11,551 nt of DNA from an uncultured Haemophilus sp. (GTDB lineage: Bacteria > Pseudomonadota > Gammaproteobacteria > Enterobacterales > Pasteurellaceae): assembly GCA_902482195.1 (NCBI GenBank), contig CABSZQ010000010.1, positions 1-11,551 of the forward strand, written 5' to 3'. Each line of letters opens with the position of its first letter. The stretch's first letter is position 1. The position numbers were made by a program, and so were the translations under genes. The notes beneath the pieces are model-generated. The model was not told where the DNA came from. It worked only from the letters and a program-made list of their open reading frames with translations, and searched no databases. Positions 1-7,000 of this stretch are shown in pieces.

Positions 1-1
1 A

Positions 2-16
2 TGAAAATAATTTTCA
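2..16 (+). promoter_or_regulatory. Fur box (predicted iron-repressed operator)
   Basis: The 15 bases TGAAAATAATTTTCA form a perfect 7-1-7 palindrome. They match the Fur 7-1-7 consensus TGATAATnATTATCA at 12 of 14 informative positions. The site lies 80 bases upstream of the ATG of a TonB-dependent receptor, the usual place for iron repression by Fur. The -10/-35 elements of the receptor promoter are not clear in positions 1-96, and the window edge hides anything further upstream. The sequence match is direct; repression is inferred. Confidence 0.65.
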
Positions 17-96
17 ATACCATTGTAAGATTTATTTAAATTTTGTAAACTTTGCTCCAGATTCTACTAAATCAAAATAATATTTCAGGTAAAAAT

Positions 97-2397
97 ATGA
101 TTCATAAATTTCCACTTTCTTTAGGTGCACTTTGTGTCGCTCTTGCTGTGCACGCTTATGCAGAAGAGCAAACTACATTAGATACAATTACTGTTAATGC
201 CAATGCTGCTGAAGTCAAAGTAAATCAAATAAAAAAAACGCGTAAAGCAATTCAAGAAGAACTGATTTCAGATAATTATGACTTAGTTCGTTATGCTACT
301 GATGTTGGCATTAGTGATAATGGCCGTCGTAACAAAGGTTTTGCAATGCGTGGTGTTGAAGGAAATCGTGTTGGTATCAGTGTTGATGGCGTCAATTTAC
401 CCGAATCAGAAGAAAATTCACTATATGCACGTTACGGTAATTTTAATAGCTCTCGTCTAAGTATCGATCCAGAATTAGTACAGGGTATTGATATTATGCG
501 AGGAGCAGATTCTTTCAATTCAGGTAGTGGTGCGATAGGCGGTTCCGTTAATTATCGAACCTTAGGTGCTGATGATATCATTCTGCCAAATAAAAAATGG
601 GGTGTATTGCTTAAAAATGGTTATGCTAGCAAAAATAGCGAATGGACACACACTTTAGGGGTTGCTTATAAAGATGACAAATTTGATGCAACCTTACTCT
701 ATTCCTATCGCCATGGATATGAAATGAAAAGCCGTGGAAAAGGTCAGGATATCGTAGGTAACGCTCGCGGCATCCCAGACCCATCACATCATAAAAACCA
801 TAGCTACTTAGCTAAAATCGGTTATTTTATTACTCGGACACAACGTGTAAGTGCATCATTTAATGCACAAAAAGCAAATAACTTTGTTGATGAAAAATCT
901 TACCAGCTTGCAGGGCTCTGGCGTGAATCCAATGATATAAGTAAACGCTATAATGCCAATATTGCCTACGAATATTTTCCAGAAAATAGTCGATGGTTAA
1001 GTTACCTAAAAACTGAATTAGATTTTCAAAAAACAAATATTGGTTCAGAAAACTACAAAGGTGGATATCGCTATAATGCTGATTTTACTGCATATTCAGG
1101 AAAAGATTTAATCGAAATTCAGGATACCAGCATGAATAGCCGCTTTATGAGAGCCTCTCTGCGAGCCGAGCTCATGCCATGGGAAACCAGATTTGGTAGC
1201 CATCAATTTACGCTAAGAACCGGTATTTCACAAAAAGATTTTGATAATCGTAATGAGCATGAATATCCAAATATAAATACTGACGGCAGCAGTGCAAAAG
1301 ATAGTGAATCAATTCAACACCCTGTCAGAACCCGTTCATTCTTTGCTCAATTACAAGACAATGTGATATGGAATGATATCTTTTCTAGTCAATTAGGTAT
1401 TCGTTATGATTGGGATGAATTAGTACCACAAGATTTAAAAGCTTTTTGTAGAGCTTGCAGCAGTAAACCTGCATCAAATACCTTCCAAAGTTTAAGTGGT
1501 TCATTTGGATTAGATGCTCAGCTTAATGATATTTGGAAAATAGGCTATAACATTTCTACTGGTTTCCGTATTCCAACTGCTTCAGAAATGTATTTCTCTT
1601 TCGAACATCCTGCTGGTAACTGGATACCAAACCCTGATTTAAAAGCTGAACAAGCACTAAATCAATCTATTTATATTCAAGCTGAGCATCAATTAGGCTC
1701 ATTTGGGTTAACGTTTTATCATACTCGTTATAAAAACTTCTTAACTGAACAAGAATCAACGTATAAAAAACGTAATCCGTATTACAATGCCTATAGTGCA
1801 AGTTATGGGCAGCAAGCTTATTACACAACAATCGCTCAGAAAGCAGTTAACATCGACCGAGCTCGTATTTCTGGTGTAGAATTCACGAGTAAAGTTAATT
1901 TAGATCAGATTATTTCAGCTATTCCGCAAGGTTGGAAATTTACAGCAAATCTCGGTTATGCCAAAGGGAAACTTAATGGCACTGAAGCAAGCTTACTCTC
2001 CATTCAACCTATTAAAGTGATTTTAGGAATTGGCTATGAAGATCCAAATGATCGCTGGGGAGTTAACGTCAAAGCTAGCTATCTTGGCGCGAAAAAAGCA
2101 AAAGATGCCCAAATAGTGCAATACTCAACCAACTTTGTTAGAGAAGTAAAAACTTACCCTTATCTTAATAATTCTGCTGTGCTATTTGATCTGTATGGTT
2201 TCTATAAAATCAATCAAAATATCACGCTACGCGCGGGACTTTATAACTTATTTAATCGTAAATATCACACTTGGGATACCCTACGTGGTATTAACAAAAT
2301 AAGTACGACTGATTCTGTTGATAAAGAAGGGAAAGGTTTAGAGCGTTTTTATGCGCCAGGACGTAATTTTGCAGCATCTATTGAGATTCGTTTTTAA
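97..2397 (+). CDS. TonB-dependent outer-membrane receptor, heme/hemoglobin/transferrin receptor type
   Basis: This 766-residue outer-membrane receptor probably imports heme or iron from a host carrier, powered by TonB-ExbB-ExbD. I chose the ATG at 97 over an upstream TTG at 52 because it starts directly with a signal peptide (basic MIHK, hydrophobic core, likely cleavage after AYA at residue 22) and has AGG about 7 bases upstream. A TonB-box-like DTITVNA lies at about 29-35. The plug domain (about 45-160) includes RGVEGNRVGISVDGV and IMRGADS. A beta barrel follows, ending in IEIRF with the terminal Phe typical of such porins. In the barrel, FRIP (490-493), a His (504) and NPDL (512-515) resemble the FRAP/NPNL boxes and intervening His of heme receptors. 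Cys451 and Cys454 form a close loop pair. There is no CCAA repeat tract, so it is not a phase-variable Hgp type. The ligand is not determinable; the family call is strong. Confidence 0.88.
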   Translation: MIHKFPLSLGALCVALAVHAYAEEQTTLDTITVNANAAEVKVNQIKKTRKAIQEELISDNYDLVRYATDVGISDNGRRNKGFAMRGVEGNRVGISVDGVNLPESEENSLYARYGNFNSSRLSIDPELVQGIDIMRGADSFNSGSGAIGGSVNYRTLGADDIILPNKKWGVLLKNGYASKNSEWTHTLGVAYKDDKFDATLLYSYRHGYEMKSRGKGQDIVGNARGIPDPSHHKNHSYLAKIGYFITRTQRVSASFNAQKANNFVDEKSYQLAGLWRESNDISKRYNANIAYEYFPENSRWLSYLKTELDFQKTNIGSENYKGGYRYNADFTAYSGKDLIEIQDTSMNSRFMRASLRAELMPWETRFGSHQFTLRTGISQKDFDNRNEHEYPNINTDGSSAKDSESIQHPVRTRSFFAQLQDNVIWNDIFSSQLGIRYDWDELVPQDLKAFCRACSSKPASNTFQSLSGSFGLDAQLNDIWKIGYNISTGFRIPTASEMYFSFEHPAGNWIPNPDLKAEQALNQSIYIQAEHQLGSFGLTFYHTRYKNFLTEQESTYKKRNPYYNAYSASYGQQAYYTTIAQKAVNIDRARISGVEFTSKVNLDQIISAIPQGWKFTANLGYAKGKLNGTEASLLSIQPIKVILGIGYEDPNDRWGVNVKASYLGAKKAKDAQIVQYSTNFVREVKTYPYLNNSAVLFDLYGFYKINQNITLRAGLYNLFNRKYHTWDTLRGINKISTTDSVDKEGKGLERFYAPGRNFAASIEIRF

Positions 2398-2415
2398 TTG
2401 ATTACATCCTTAGTA

Positions 2416-2446
2416 AAAAAGGGCGAACATCATGTTCGCCCTTTTT
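2416..2446. terminator. Bidirectional Rho-independent terminator
   Basis: The stem GGGCGAAC (2421-2428) pairs with GTTCGCCC (2434-2441) around the loop ATCAT. It is flanked by an A run on the left and a T run on the right, so both strands show a GC-rich hairpin followed by U residues. It sits 19 bases after the receptor stop and 17 bases beyond the stop of the convergent raiA, and can serve both genes. Confidence 0.92.
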
Positions 2447-2462
2447 ATTTATTCATTATCCT

Positions 2463-2786
2463 TTATTTTTCAAAAGAATCTTTCAAACGCTCATCTGCTC
2501 GGCGGGATTCGCCTTTATGTTGAAGTTTATTTAATTGACGTTCTAATTTTTCTTCGACTTCATTGATCGCTTTATACATATCATCAGCCGTTGCAGTGGC
2601 TAACAGATTACCTAATGGAGTTCCAATTGAAGCCTCTACAGAAAAGCCGTTTGGTACTTTACTTAAAACAAAGTGCGGGCTAATCAGTTGAGTGTGCCAT
2701 TTCTCTAATTTTGCAAGTCTTCCCTCCACATGTGCACGAATTGCAGGAGTGATTTCCATTTGTTTGCTTGTGATATTGAGTGTCAT
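2463..2786 (-). CDS. raiA: Ribosome-associated inhibitor A / hibernation factor (YfiA family)
   Basis: This 107-residue protein of the RaiA/YfiA/HPF family binds the 30S decoding region and blocks translation in stationary phase or cold stress. The start [20 protein letters not shown] and the segment around residues 64-92 with [20 protein letters not shown] are typical of the small beta-alpha-beta-beta-beta-alpha domain. The length fits the short RaiA form; there is no C-terminal dimerisation domain as in long HPF. The start is supported by AGAGGT 7 bases upstream of ATG. The gene is monocistronic: it has its own promoter (2842-2870), a leader hairpin, and shares a terminator with the convergent receptor gene. 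The single-mismatch uptake word AAGTGCGGG lies inside it at 2671-2679. The choice of RaiA over HPF rests on sequence resemblance and length. Confidence 0.92.
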   Translation of the reverse strand: MTLNITSKQMEITPAIRAHVEGRLAKLEKWHTQLISPHFVLSKVPNGFSVEASIGTPLGNLLATATADDMYKAINEVEEKLERQLNKLQHKGESRRADERLKDSFEK

Positions 2787-2808
2787 AGCATTTACCTCTT
2801 TTGCTTAA

Positions 2809-2831
2809 ATGAACCCTTCGGTTCCGTTCAT
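2809..2831 (-). other. Leader hairpin(s) in raiA 5' UTR
   Basis: Two overlapping pairings are possible in the raiA leader: an inner GAACC (2811-2815) with GGTTC (2820-2824) around a 4-base loop, and an outer ATGAAC (2809-2814) with GTTCAT (2826-2831). They share GAAC, so they are largely mutually exclusive. The element ends about 10 bases upstream of the Shine-Dalgarno site. A regulatory role is only a possibility. Confidence 0.4.
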
Positions 2832-2841
2832 CTTTAATAAC

Positions 2842-2870
2842 AACATATCGACCTTGAACCACTTTTTCAA
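2842..2870 (-). promoter_or_regulatory. Predicted sigma-70 promoter of raiA
   Basis: Read on the minus strand, -35 TTGAAA (2865-2870, 5 of 6 consensus) and -10 TATGTT (2842-2847, 4 of 6) are separated by exactly 17 bases. The expected transcription start, near 2835, gives a leader of about 50 bases that includes the hairpin at 2809-2831. No other promoter-like pair this good was seen in front of raiA. Confidence 0.5.
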
Positions 2871-2985
2871 GTGCTTTTAGGTAAATAAAAAAACAAATGT
2901 TCAAAAATATGATCGGGATCTAATTTCTGAAAAAATATGATTTTCTTTCTGTGCAAACTTGTTATGATGTAAAGCTGTAAACAAC

Positions 2986-3017
2986 AAAGGGAAGCTCTCG
3001 GCTTCCCTTTTCTTTTT
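2986..3017. terminator. Rho-independent terminator after the symporter gene
   Basis: GGGAAGC (2989-2995) pairs with GCTTCCC (3001-3007) around the loop TCTCG, extended by AAA/TTT. On the minus strand it follows the symporter stop codon by about 20 bases and is followed by TTTGTTGTTT. The plus strand has an even better U tail (TTTTCTTTTT), so it may stop transcription in both directions. Confidence 0.85.
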
Positions 3018-3027
3018 ATGAGATAAA

Positions 3028-4398
3028 TTAGGCTAATTCATCTTGATCATGTTGCGTGGCTTTTAAACGCTCAAAGTAATCTTTGGTTTCTGAAATAATC
3101 TCTTTACGCAAACCAATTAATGCCACCAAGTTCGGGAAAGCCATTAAACCATTCACGATATCCGCTAAGATCCAAATTAAATCTAAAGTCAGAAATGAGC
3201 CAGCCCCAACCAGAACAATAAACACGAAGCGATACAATTTAATACCACGAATACCGACTAAGTAAAGGAAACAACGTTCACCGTAGTAGCACCACCCTAA
3301 AATTGTGGTGAAAGCAAAAAATAATAGACCAACTGTTACAATTGTTGCACCAAATGATGTACCTAATCCCTGCGCAAAAGCATAGTTAGTCACACTTGCA
3401 CCTGAAAGCTCAGGATTATTCCATGCTCCTGTAATCACAAGCACTAAGCCTGTCATCGTACATACGATGATGGTATCTAAAAACGTCCCCGTCATCGAAA
3501 TTAAACCTTGGCGAACGGGCTCTTTAGTTTGCGCTGCTGCGGCTGCGATTGGCGCACTTCCTAAACCTGATTCATTTGAAAAAATACCGCGCGCCACACC
3601 CGATTGAATGGCTTTCATCACGGTAAAGCCAACTGCACCACCTAAAGCTGCCTGAGGATTAAACGCACTCTGAATAATTAATGAAATTGCAGCAGGTAAT
3701 TTATCGTAATTAACGATTAAGATGATAATTGAGGTCGTCACATAACCCAGCGCCATAAAAGGCACAATGACTGCAGAGGCTCTCGCAATACGTCTTACTC
3801 CACCAAGAATAATCATCGCGACCAATACCGTCACCACTGTTGCAGTAATCATAACAGGCACATTAAAGGTGTCTTGCATCGCATGCGTAATCGCATTCAC
3901 TTGAGGGAAAGTACCGATACCGAAAAAGGCCACCAACACCCCAAATAACGCAAATAATTTCGCTAACCATTTGATACCAAGACCACGTTCGATGTAGTAC
4001 ATTGGCCCACCAGCCATAAAACCATATTTATCGCGTACACGATATTTCACCGCAAGCAAACATTCGGCATATTTGGTTGCCATGCCTAATAATGCAACTA
4101 GCCACATCCAAAAAATTGCGCCCGGGCCACCTGCTTGTACTGCGGTCGCTACACCCACGATATTCCCTGTACCAATGGTTGCCGCTAATGCGGTACAAAG
4201 TGCAGCAAAAGAAGACACGTCCCCTTTGCCTTTATTTACACCACGAGCAAATAAATAGCCCAAGGCACGAGGCAAATAACGAATTTGCAAAAAGCCTAAA
4301 CGAAGGGTGAGATAGAGTCCGGTTCCGGACAAAAGAATAAGTAAAGGCGGTCCCCATATAAAGCTACTAATAGCCGATAAGATTGTCTGTAATGACAT
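3028..4398 (-). CDS. Sodium:alanine/glycine symporter (AGCS family)
   Basis: This 456-residue inner-membrane transporter of the AlsT/YaaJ (AGCS) family couples Na+ entry to uptake of alanine or glycine. It shows about eleven hydrophobic segments. The family signature GGPGAIFWMWLVALLG is at about residues 90-105, right after the TM segment ALAATIGTGNIVGVATA. GPMYYIERGLG and FSNESGLGSAPIAAAAA are further family landmarks. An in-frame upstream ATG at 4671 would add 91 residues, but those codons overlap a glycine riboswitch and encode no recognisable protein. The ATG at 4398 has GAGGA 7 bases upstream and matches the usual family start. The riboswitch makes glycine the likely signal and a likely substrate. 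The gene stands alone, with its own promoter and terminator. Substrate specificity is inferred. Confidence 0.94.
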   Translation of the reverse strand: MSLQTILSAISSFIWGPPLLILLSGTGLYLTLRLGFLQIRYLPRALGYLFARGVNKGKGDVSSFAALCTALAATIGTGNIVGVATAVQAGGPGAIFWMWLVALLGMATKYAECLLAVKYRVRDKYGFMAGGPMYYIERGLGIKWLAKLFALFGVLVAFFGIGTFPQVNAITHAMQDTFNVPVMITATVVTVLVAMIILGGVRRIARASAVIVPFMALGYVTTSIIILIVNYDKLPAAISLIIQSAFNPQAALGGAVGFTVMKAIQSGVARGIFSNESGLGSAPIAAAAAQTKEPVRQGLISMTGTFLDTIIVCTMTGLVLVITGAWNNPELSGASVTNYAFAQGLGTSFGATIVTVGLLFFAFTTILGWCYYGERCFLYLVGIRGIKLYRFVFIVLVGAGSFLTLDLIWILADIVNGLMAFPNLVALIGLRKEIISETKDYFERLKATQHDQDELA

Positions 4399-4405
4399 TG
4401 ATGAT

Positions 4406-4442
4406 TCCTCGTCGCTTAAAATACAAATAAACTCGACAAGGA
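4406..4442 (-). promoter_or_regulatory. Putative Shine-Dalgarno-masking helix (riboswitch expression platform)
   Basis: On the minus strand, TCCTTGTCG (plus 4434-4442) can pair over 9 positions, with one G-U wobble, with CGACGAGGA (plus 4406-4414). The second sequence contains the Shine-Dalgarno site of the symporter gene. The loop is 19 bases. No U-tailed terminator is visible between the second aptamer and the ATG, so control at translation initiation is the simpler model. The pairing is seen; its coupling to glycine binding is inferred. Confidence 0.5.
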
Positions 4443-4481
4443 GACAAGAAGAATCCCGATAGAAATATTTTGATAATACCG

Positions 4482-4597
4482 ATTGTCTTTTGCCCCTGTC
4501 CTTTTGCCTGAGCGTTTGGAAAACAATCGAAAAGTCGACCGCTCTTTTGCGCCTTCGGCGTCCATTTACATCAATAAAATGCAATGGATCTCTCCAA
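4482..4597 (-). ncRNA. Glycine riboswitch, aptamer 2
   Basis: On the minus strand this aptamer opens with TTGGAGAG and carries the core GCCGAAGGCGCAA and the highly conserved CTCAGGCAAAAGGACAG (plus 4496-4512). P3b is GAGCG (plus 4540-4544) with CGCTC (plus 4510-4514), enclosing a long AT-rich loop. The 5' strand of P3b lies inside AAGAGCGGT, one mismatch from the uptake word. These features identify the glycine aptamer class; the downstream gene is a known target type. Confidence 0.92.
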
Positions 4598-4692
4598 GGG
4601 TTCGTCCAGTAACAGTCCCTGCAATCTTGCGATTGCGCCTGAAAGATTTTACCTCGTCGGCGTAGGGGCAATTCCCTACTCTCCAGCTACCT
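4598..4692 (-). ncRNA. Glycine riboswitch, aptamer 1
   Basis: The first aptamer of the tandem pair starts with CTGGAGAG (plus 4679-4686). It has the core CGCCGACGAGGTAA, TTTCAGGCGCAA (plus 4633-4644) and GGGACTGTTACTGGACG. Where aptamer 2 has the short AGGCAAAAGGAC, this one has an extra 6-bp hairpin, GCAATC-GCAA-GATTGC (plus 4621-4636), capped by a GNRA tetraloop. It directly abuts aptamer 2, as expected for cooperative tandem glycine riboswitches. Confidence 0.88.
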
Positions 4693-4703
4693 TCTTCCGA
4701 ACT

Positions 4704-4738
4704 CACTTTTTACGTTTTATTTTTTATCGCAAAAAGTG
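4704..4738 (-). repeat. Inverted repeat at the 5' end of the riboswitch transcript
   Basis: CACTTTTT (4704-4711) is the inverse of AAAAAGTG (4731-4738), and the arms extend by CG/CG after one mismatch. The loop is AT-rich. It lies between the predicted transcription start and aptamer 1. It lacks a U tail on the sense side, so it is not a standard terminator; it may simply stabilise the 5' end. Confidence 0.45.
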
Positions 4739-4744
4739 TCGCGA

Positions 4745-4773
4745 ATTTTAGCAAACTTGAAAGGCTAACTCAA
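4745..4773 (-). promoter_or_regulatory. Predicted promoter of the riboswitch-symporter transcript
   Basis: On the minus strand, -35 TTGAGT (4768-4773) and -10 TAAAAT (4745-4750, 5 of 6 consensus) have a 17-base spacer. The predicted start, near 4738, is about 50 bases ahead of aptamer 1 and gives a leader of about 340 bases before the ATG. Confidence 0.6.
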
Positions 4774-4822
4774 TGGATTGACGAAAAAAGGCTTAGATAA
4801 CAAGGTGAAAGCAGATAAAAAC

Positions 4823-4863
4823 AAAGTGCGGTCAAAAATTTTCTTATTTTTTGACCGCACTTT
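4823..4863. terminator. Terminator built from an inverted pair of DNA uptake sequences
   Basis: AAAGTGCGGTCAAAAA (4823-4838) pairs perfectly over 16 bases with its inverse at 4848-4863, leaving a 9-base loop. Each arm holds one exact uptake word (4824-4832 and 4854-4862). T runs lie on both sides, so it can act both ways. It is the second hairpin after tkt and separates that gene from the symporter promoter. Confidence 0.88.
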
Positions 4864-4871
4864 TTTTAAAT

Positions 4872-4903
4872 CAAAAAAGAAAGGCAGGTCATTGCCTGCC
4901 TTT
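4872..4903 (-). terminator. Rho-independent terminator of tkt
   Basis: On the minus strand, AAAGGCAGG and CCTGCCTTT (plus 4880-4888 and 4895-4903) form a 9-bp stem with a 6-base loop, followed by TTTCTTTTTTGATTT. It lies 15 bases beyond the transketolase stop codon and is followed by the uptake-sequence dyad as a second stop. Confidence 0.9.
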
Positions 4904-4917
4904 ATCTATTTTAATAA

Positions 4918-6915
4918 TTATAAAATCTCTTTTGCTTTTGCTACCACGTTATCCACGGTGAAACCAAAGAGTTTGAATAATTGATCTGCTGGTGCTGATT
5001 CACCAAAGCTATTCATACCAACCACGCGACCTTCAAAGCCAACGTATTTATACCAGAAGTCTGCAATACCTGCTTCGATTGCAACACGTTTGGTTACGGC
5101 TGCAGGTAACACACTTTCACGGTACGCTGCATCTTGTTTGTCGAAACGGTTAGTACTTGGCATAGAGACGACACGCACTTTTTTACCTTCAGCAGTCAAT
5201 ACATCTGCTGCTTTCACTGCCAATTCCACTTCAGAACCTGTCGCAATGAAGATTAACTCTGGTGTACCCTCACAGTCTTTTAACACATAAGCACCACGTT
5301 TAACTGCATCTAATTGTGCAGAAGTGCGGTCCATTTGTGCTAAGTTTTGACGGGTAAAGATCAACGCACTTGGGCCATCTTGACGTTCAACCGCTTGTTG
5401 CCATGCGATGGCTGATTCCACTTGGTCACATGGACGCCATGTTTCAAGATTTGGAATTAAGCGTAATGAGGTGGTTTGCTCAACTGGTTGGTGAGTTGGA
5501 CCATCTTCGCCTAAACCGATCGAGTCATGAGTATAAACGAATAAAGTGCGTTGTTTCATTAATGCTGCCATACGCACTGCATTGTGTGCATATTCGTAGA
5601 ACATTAAGAAGGTTGCGCCATAAGGAATGAAACCGCCGTGTAAAGCAATACCATTCATAATCGCTGACATACCGAACTCACGCACACCATAGTTGATATA
5701 GTTACCACCTACGTTTTCGTGTGCACGAATTGGTTTAGAACCGCTCCATAACGTTAAGTTAGAGCTTGCTAAGTCTGCGGATCCACCTAAGAATTCAGGT
5801 AATACATGTGCATAAGCTTCGATTGCATTTTGTGATGCTTTACGGCTTGCAATGCTTGCAGGATTCGCTTGTAATTTTTCAATGAACGCTTTAGATTCTG
5901 CCGCCCAATTTGCTGGTAATTCACCGTTTACACGACGTGTAAATTCTGCAGCAAGTTCTGGATATGCTTTTGCATAAGCGGCAAATTTTTCTTCCCAAGA
6001 TTTTTCTGCTGCCGCACCTTTTTCTTTTGCTGACCATTCCGCATAGTACTCTGCTGGAATTTCAAATGGACCATATTCCCAACCAAGTGCTTTACGGGTT
6101 AGTGCGATTTCTTCATCACCTAATGGTGCACCGTGACAATCATGAGAACCTGATTTATTTGGTGAACCGAAGCCGATGATGGTTTTACAAATAATTAACG
6201 TTGGTTTTTCTTTTTCAGCTTGAGCAAGAATGGTTGCGGCACGAATTTGTTCTGCATCATGGCCGTCCACATTACGGATTACTTGCCAGCCATAAGCTTC
6301 AAAACGTGCTGCGGTATCATCACTGAACCAGCCATCTACATGACCATCAATCGAAATATTGTTGTCATCGTAGAAGGCGATTAATTTACCTAGGCCTAAT
6401 GTTCCTGCTAAAGAGCAAGCTTCGTGAGAAATCCCTTCCATTAAACAGCCATCGCCTAAGAACACATAAGTGTGGTGATCGACAATTTCATGGCCTTCAC
6501 GGTTAAATTGACCTGCTAATGTTTTCTCCGCAATCGCCATACCCACAGCATTAGTGATACCTTGGCCTAGTGGACCTGTAGTGGTTTCAACACCTGGCGC
6601 GTAACCATATTCTGGGTGTCCTGGGGTTTTAGAATGTAATTGACGGAATTGTTTTAAATCTTCGATAGAAAGATCATAGCCTGTTAAATGTAATAAGCTA
6701 TAGATCAACATTGAACCGTGGCCATTAGAAAGCACAAAACGGTCGCGATCGGCCCATTTAGGATTGTTTGGGTTGTGTTTTAAGAAATCGCGCCATAATA
6801 CTTCAGCGATATCCGCCATTCCCATCGGTGCACCTGGGTGGCCTGATTTTGCTTTTTGTACTGCATCCATTGATAGCGCACGAATTGCGTTGGCGAGTTG
6901 TCTACGAGTTGCCAT
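4918..6915 (-). CDS. tkt: Transketolase
   Basis: This 665-residue cytoplasmic, thiamine-diphosphate- and Mg-dependent enzyme of the non-oxidative pentose phosphate pathway moves two-carbon ketol units between sugar phosphates. The length is that of E. coli TktA. The residues known to be catalytic or cofactor-binding in that enzyme are in register: His26, His66, His100, Asp155 in GDG (154-156), Asn185/186 and His261. After a two-residue insertion come the catalytic Glu413 and His475. The ThDP motif [15 protein letters not shown] begins at 154. The ATG is preceded by AGGAGA about 5 bases upstream. The gene follows smp on the same strand after 85 bases without a clear terminator, so read-through is possible. 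A TAGAAT -10-like element at 6945-6950 lacks a good -35. An exact uptake word lies inside at 5322-5330. Confidence 0.98.
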   Translation of the reverse strand: MATRRQLANAIRALSMDAVQKAKSGHPGAPMGMADIAEVLWRDFLKHNPNNPKWADRDRFVLSNGHGSMLIYSLLHLTGYDLSIEDLKQFRQLHSKTPGHPEYGYAPGVETTTGPLGQGITNAVGMAIAEKTLAGQFNREGHEIVDHHTYVFLGDGCLMEGISHEACSLAGTLGLGKLIAFYDDNNISIDGHVDGWFSDDTAARFEAYGWQVIRNVDGHDAEQIRAATILAQAEKEKPTLIICKTIIGFGSPNKSGSHDCHGAPLGDEEIALTRKALGWEYGPFEIPAEYYAEWSAKEKGAAAEKSWEEKFAAYAKAYPELAAEFTRRVNGELPANWAAESKAFIEKLQANPASIASRKASQNAIEAYAHVLPEFLGGSADLASSNLTLWSGSKPIRAHENVGGNYINYGVREFGMSAIMNGIALHGGFIPYGATFLMFYEYAHNAVRMAALMKQRTLFVYTHDSIGLGEDGPTHQPVEQTTSLRLIPNLETWRPCDQVESAIAWQQAVERQDGPSALIFTRQNLAQMDRTSAQLDAVKRGAYVLKDCEGTPELIFIATGSEVELAVKAADVLTAEGKKVRVVSMPSTNRFDKQDAAYRESVLPAAVTKRVAIEAGIADFWYKYVGFEGRVVGMNSFGESAPADQLFKLFGFTVDNVVAKAKEIL
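5322..5330 (+). repeat. DNA uptake signal sequence
   Basis: An exact AAGTGCGGT, the 9-base core used by the H. influenzae branch of Pasteurellaceae for DNA uptake in competence. It lies inside tkt, antisense to the coding strand. Confidence 0.85.
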
Positions 6916-7000
6916 GTTTTTCTCCTATCTAAATAATTCTCAGTATTCTACCCTATTTACTGATTGGCTTAACCAATATTTGCAATTTTATTTACCTTGA

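Noticed and set aside
52..96. TTG-initiated N-terminal extension of the receptor
   Set aside because: The 15 extra residues come before a clean signal peptide that starts at ATG 97 with a Shine-Dalgarno-like AGG; an extension would spoil the signal peptide's N-region.
2680..2904. 74-residue minus-strand ORF overlapping the raiA start and leader
   Set aside because: It runs across the raiA promoter, leader and first codons in another frame, has no ribosome site and resembles nothing known; a shadow ORF.
4483..4665. Plus-strand 60-residue ORF within the riboswitch
   Set aside because: It is antisense to a structured RNA and has no start signal or recognisable protein features.
4399..4671. 91-residue N-terminal extension of the symporter
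   Set aside because: The codons are riboswitch sequence, and the family N-terminus begins at the ATG at 4398 with its own Shine-Dalgarno site.
4823..4863. Inverted repeat considered as an insertion-sequence end or attachment site
   Set aside because: The arms are exact uptake words with T runs, a known terminator form in Haemophilus; no transposase or target duplication is present.
4778..4984. Plus-strand 68-residue lysine-rich ORF
   Set aside because: It passes through two terminator hairpins and into the antisense of tkt; the low-complexity composition is explained by the A/T runs.
6963..6977. ATTGG-CTTAA-CCAAT inverted repeat between smp and tkt
   Set aside because: The 5-bp stem has no U tail on the minus strand and is too weak to call a terminator or operator.
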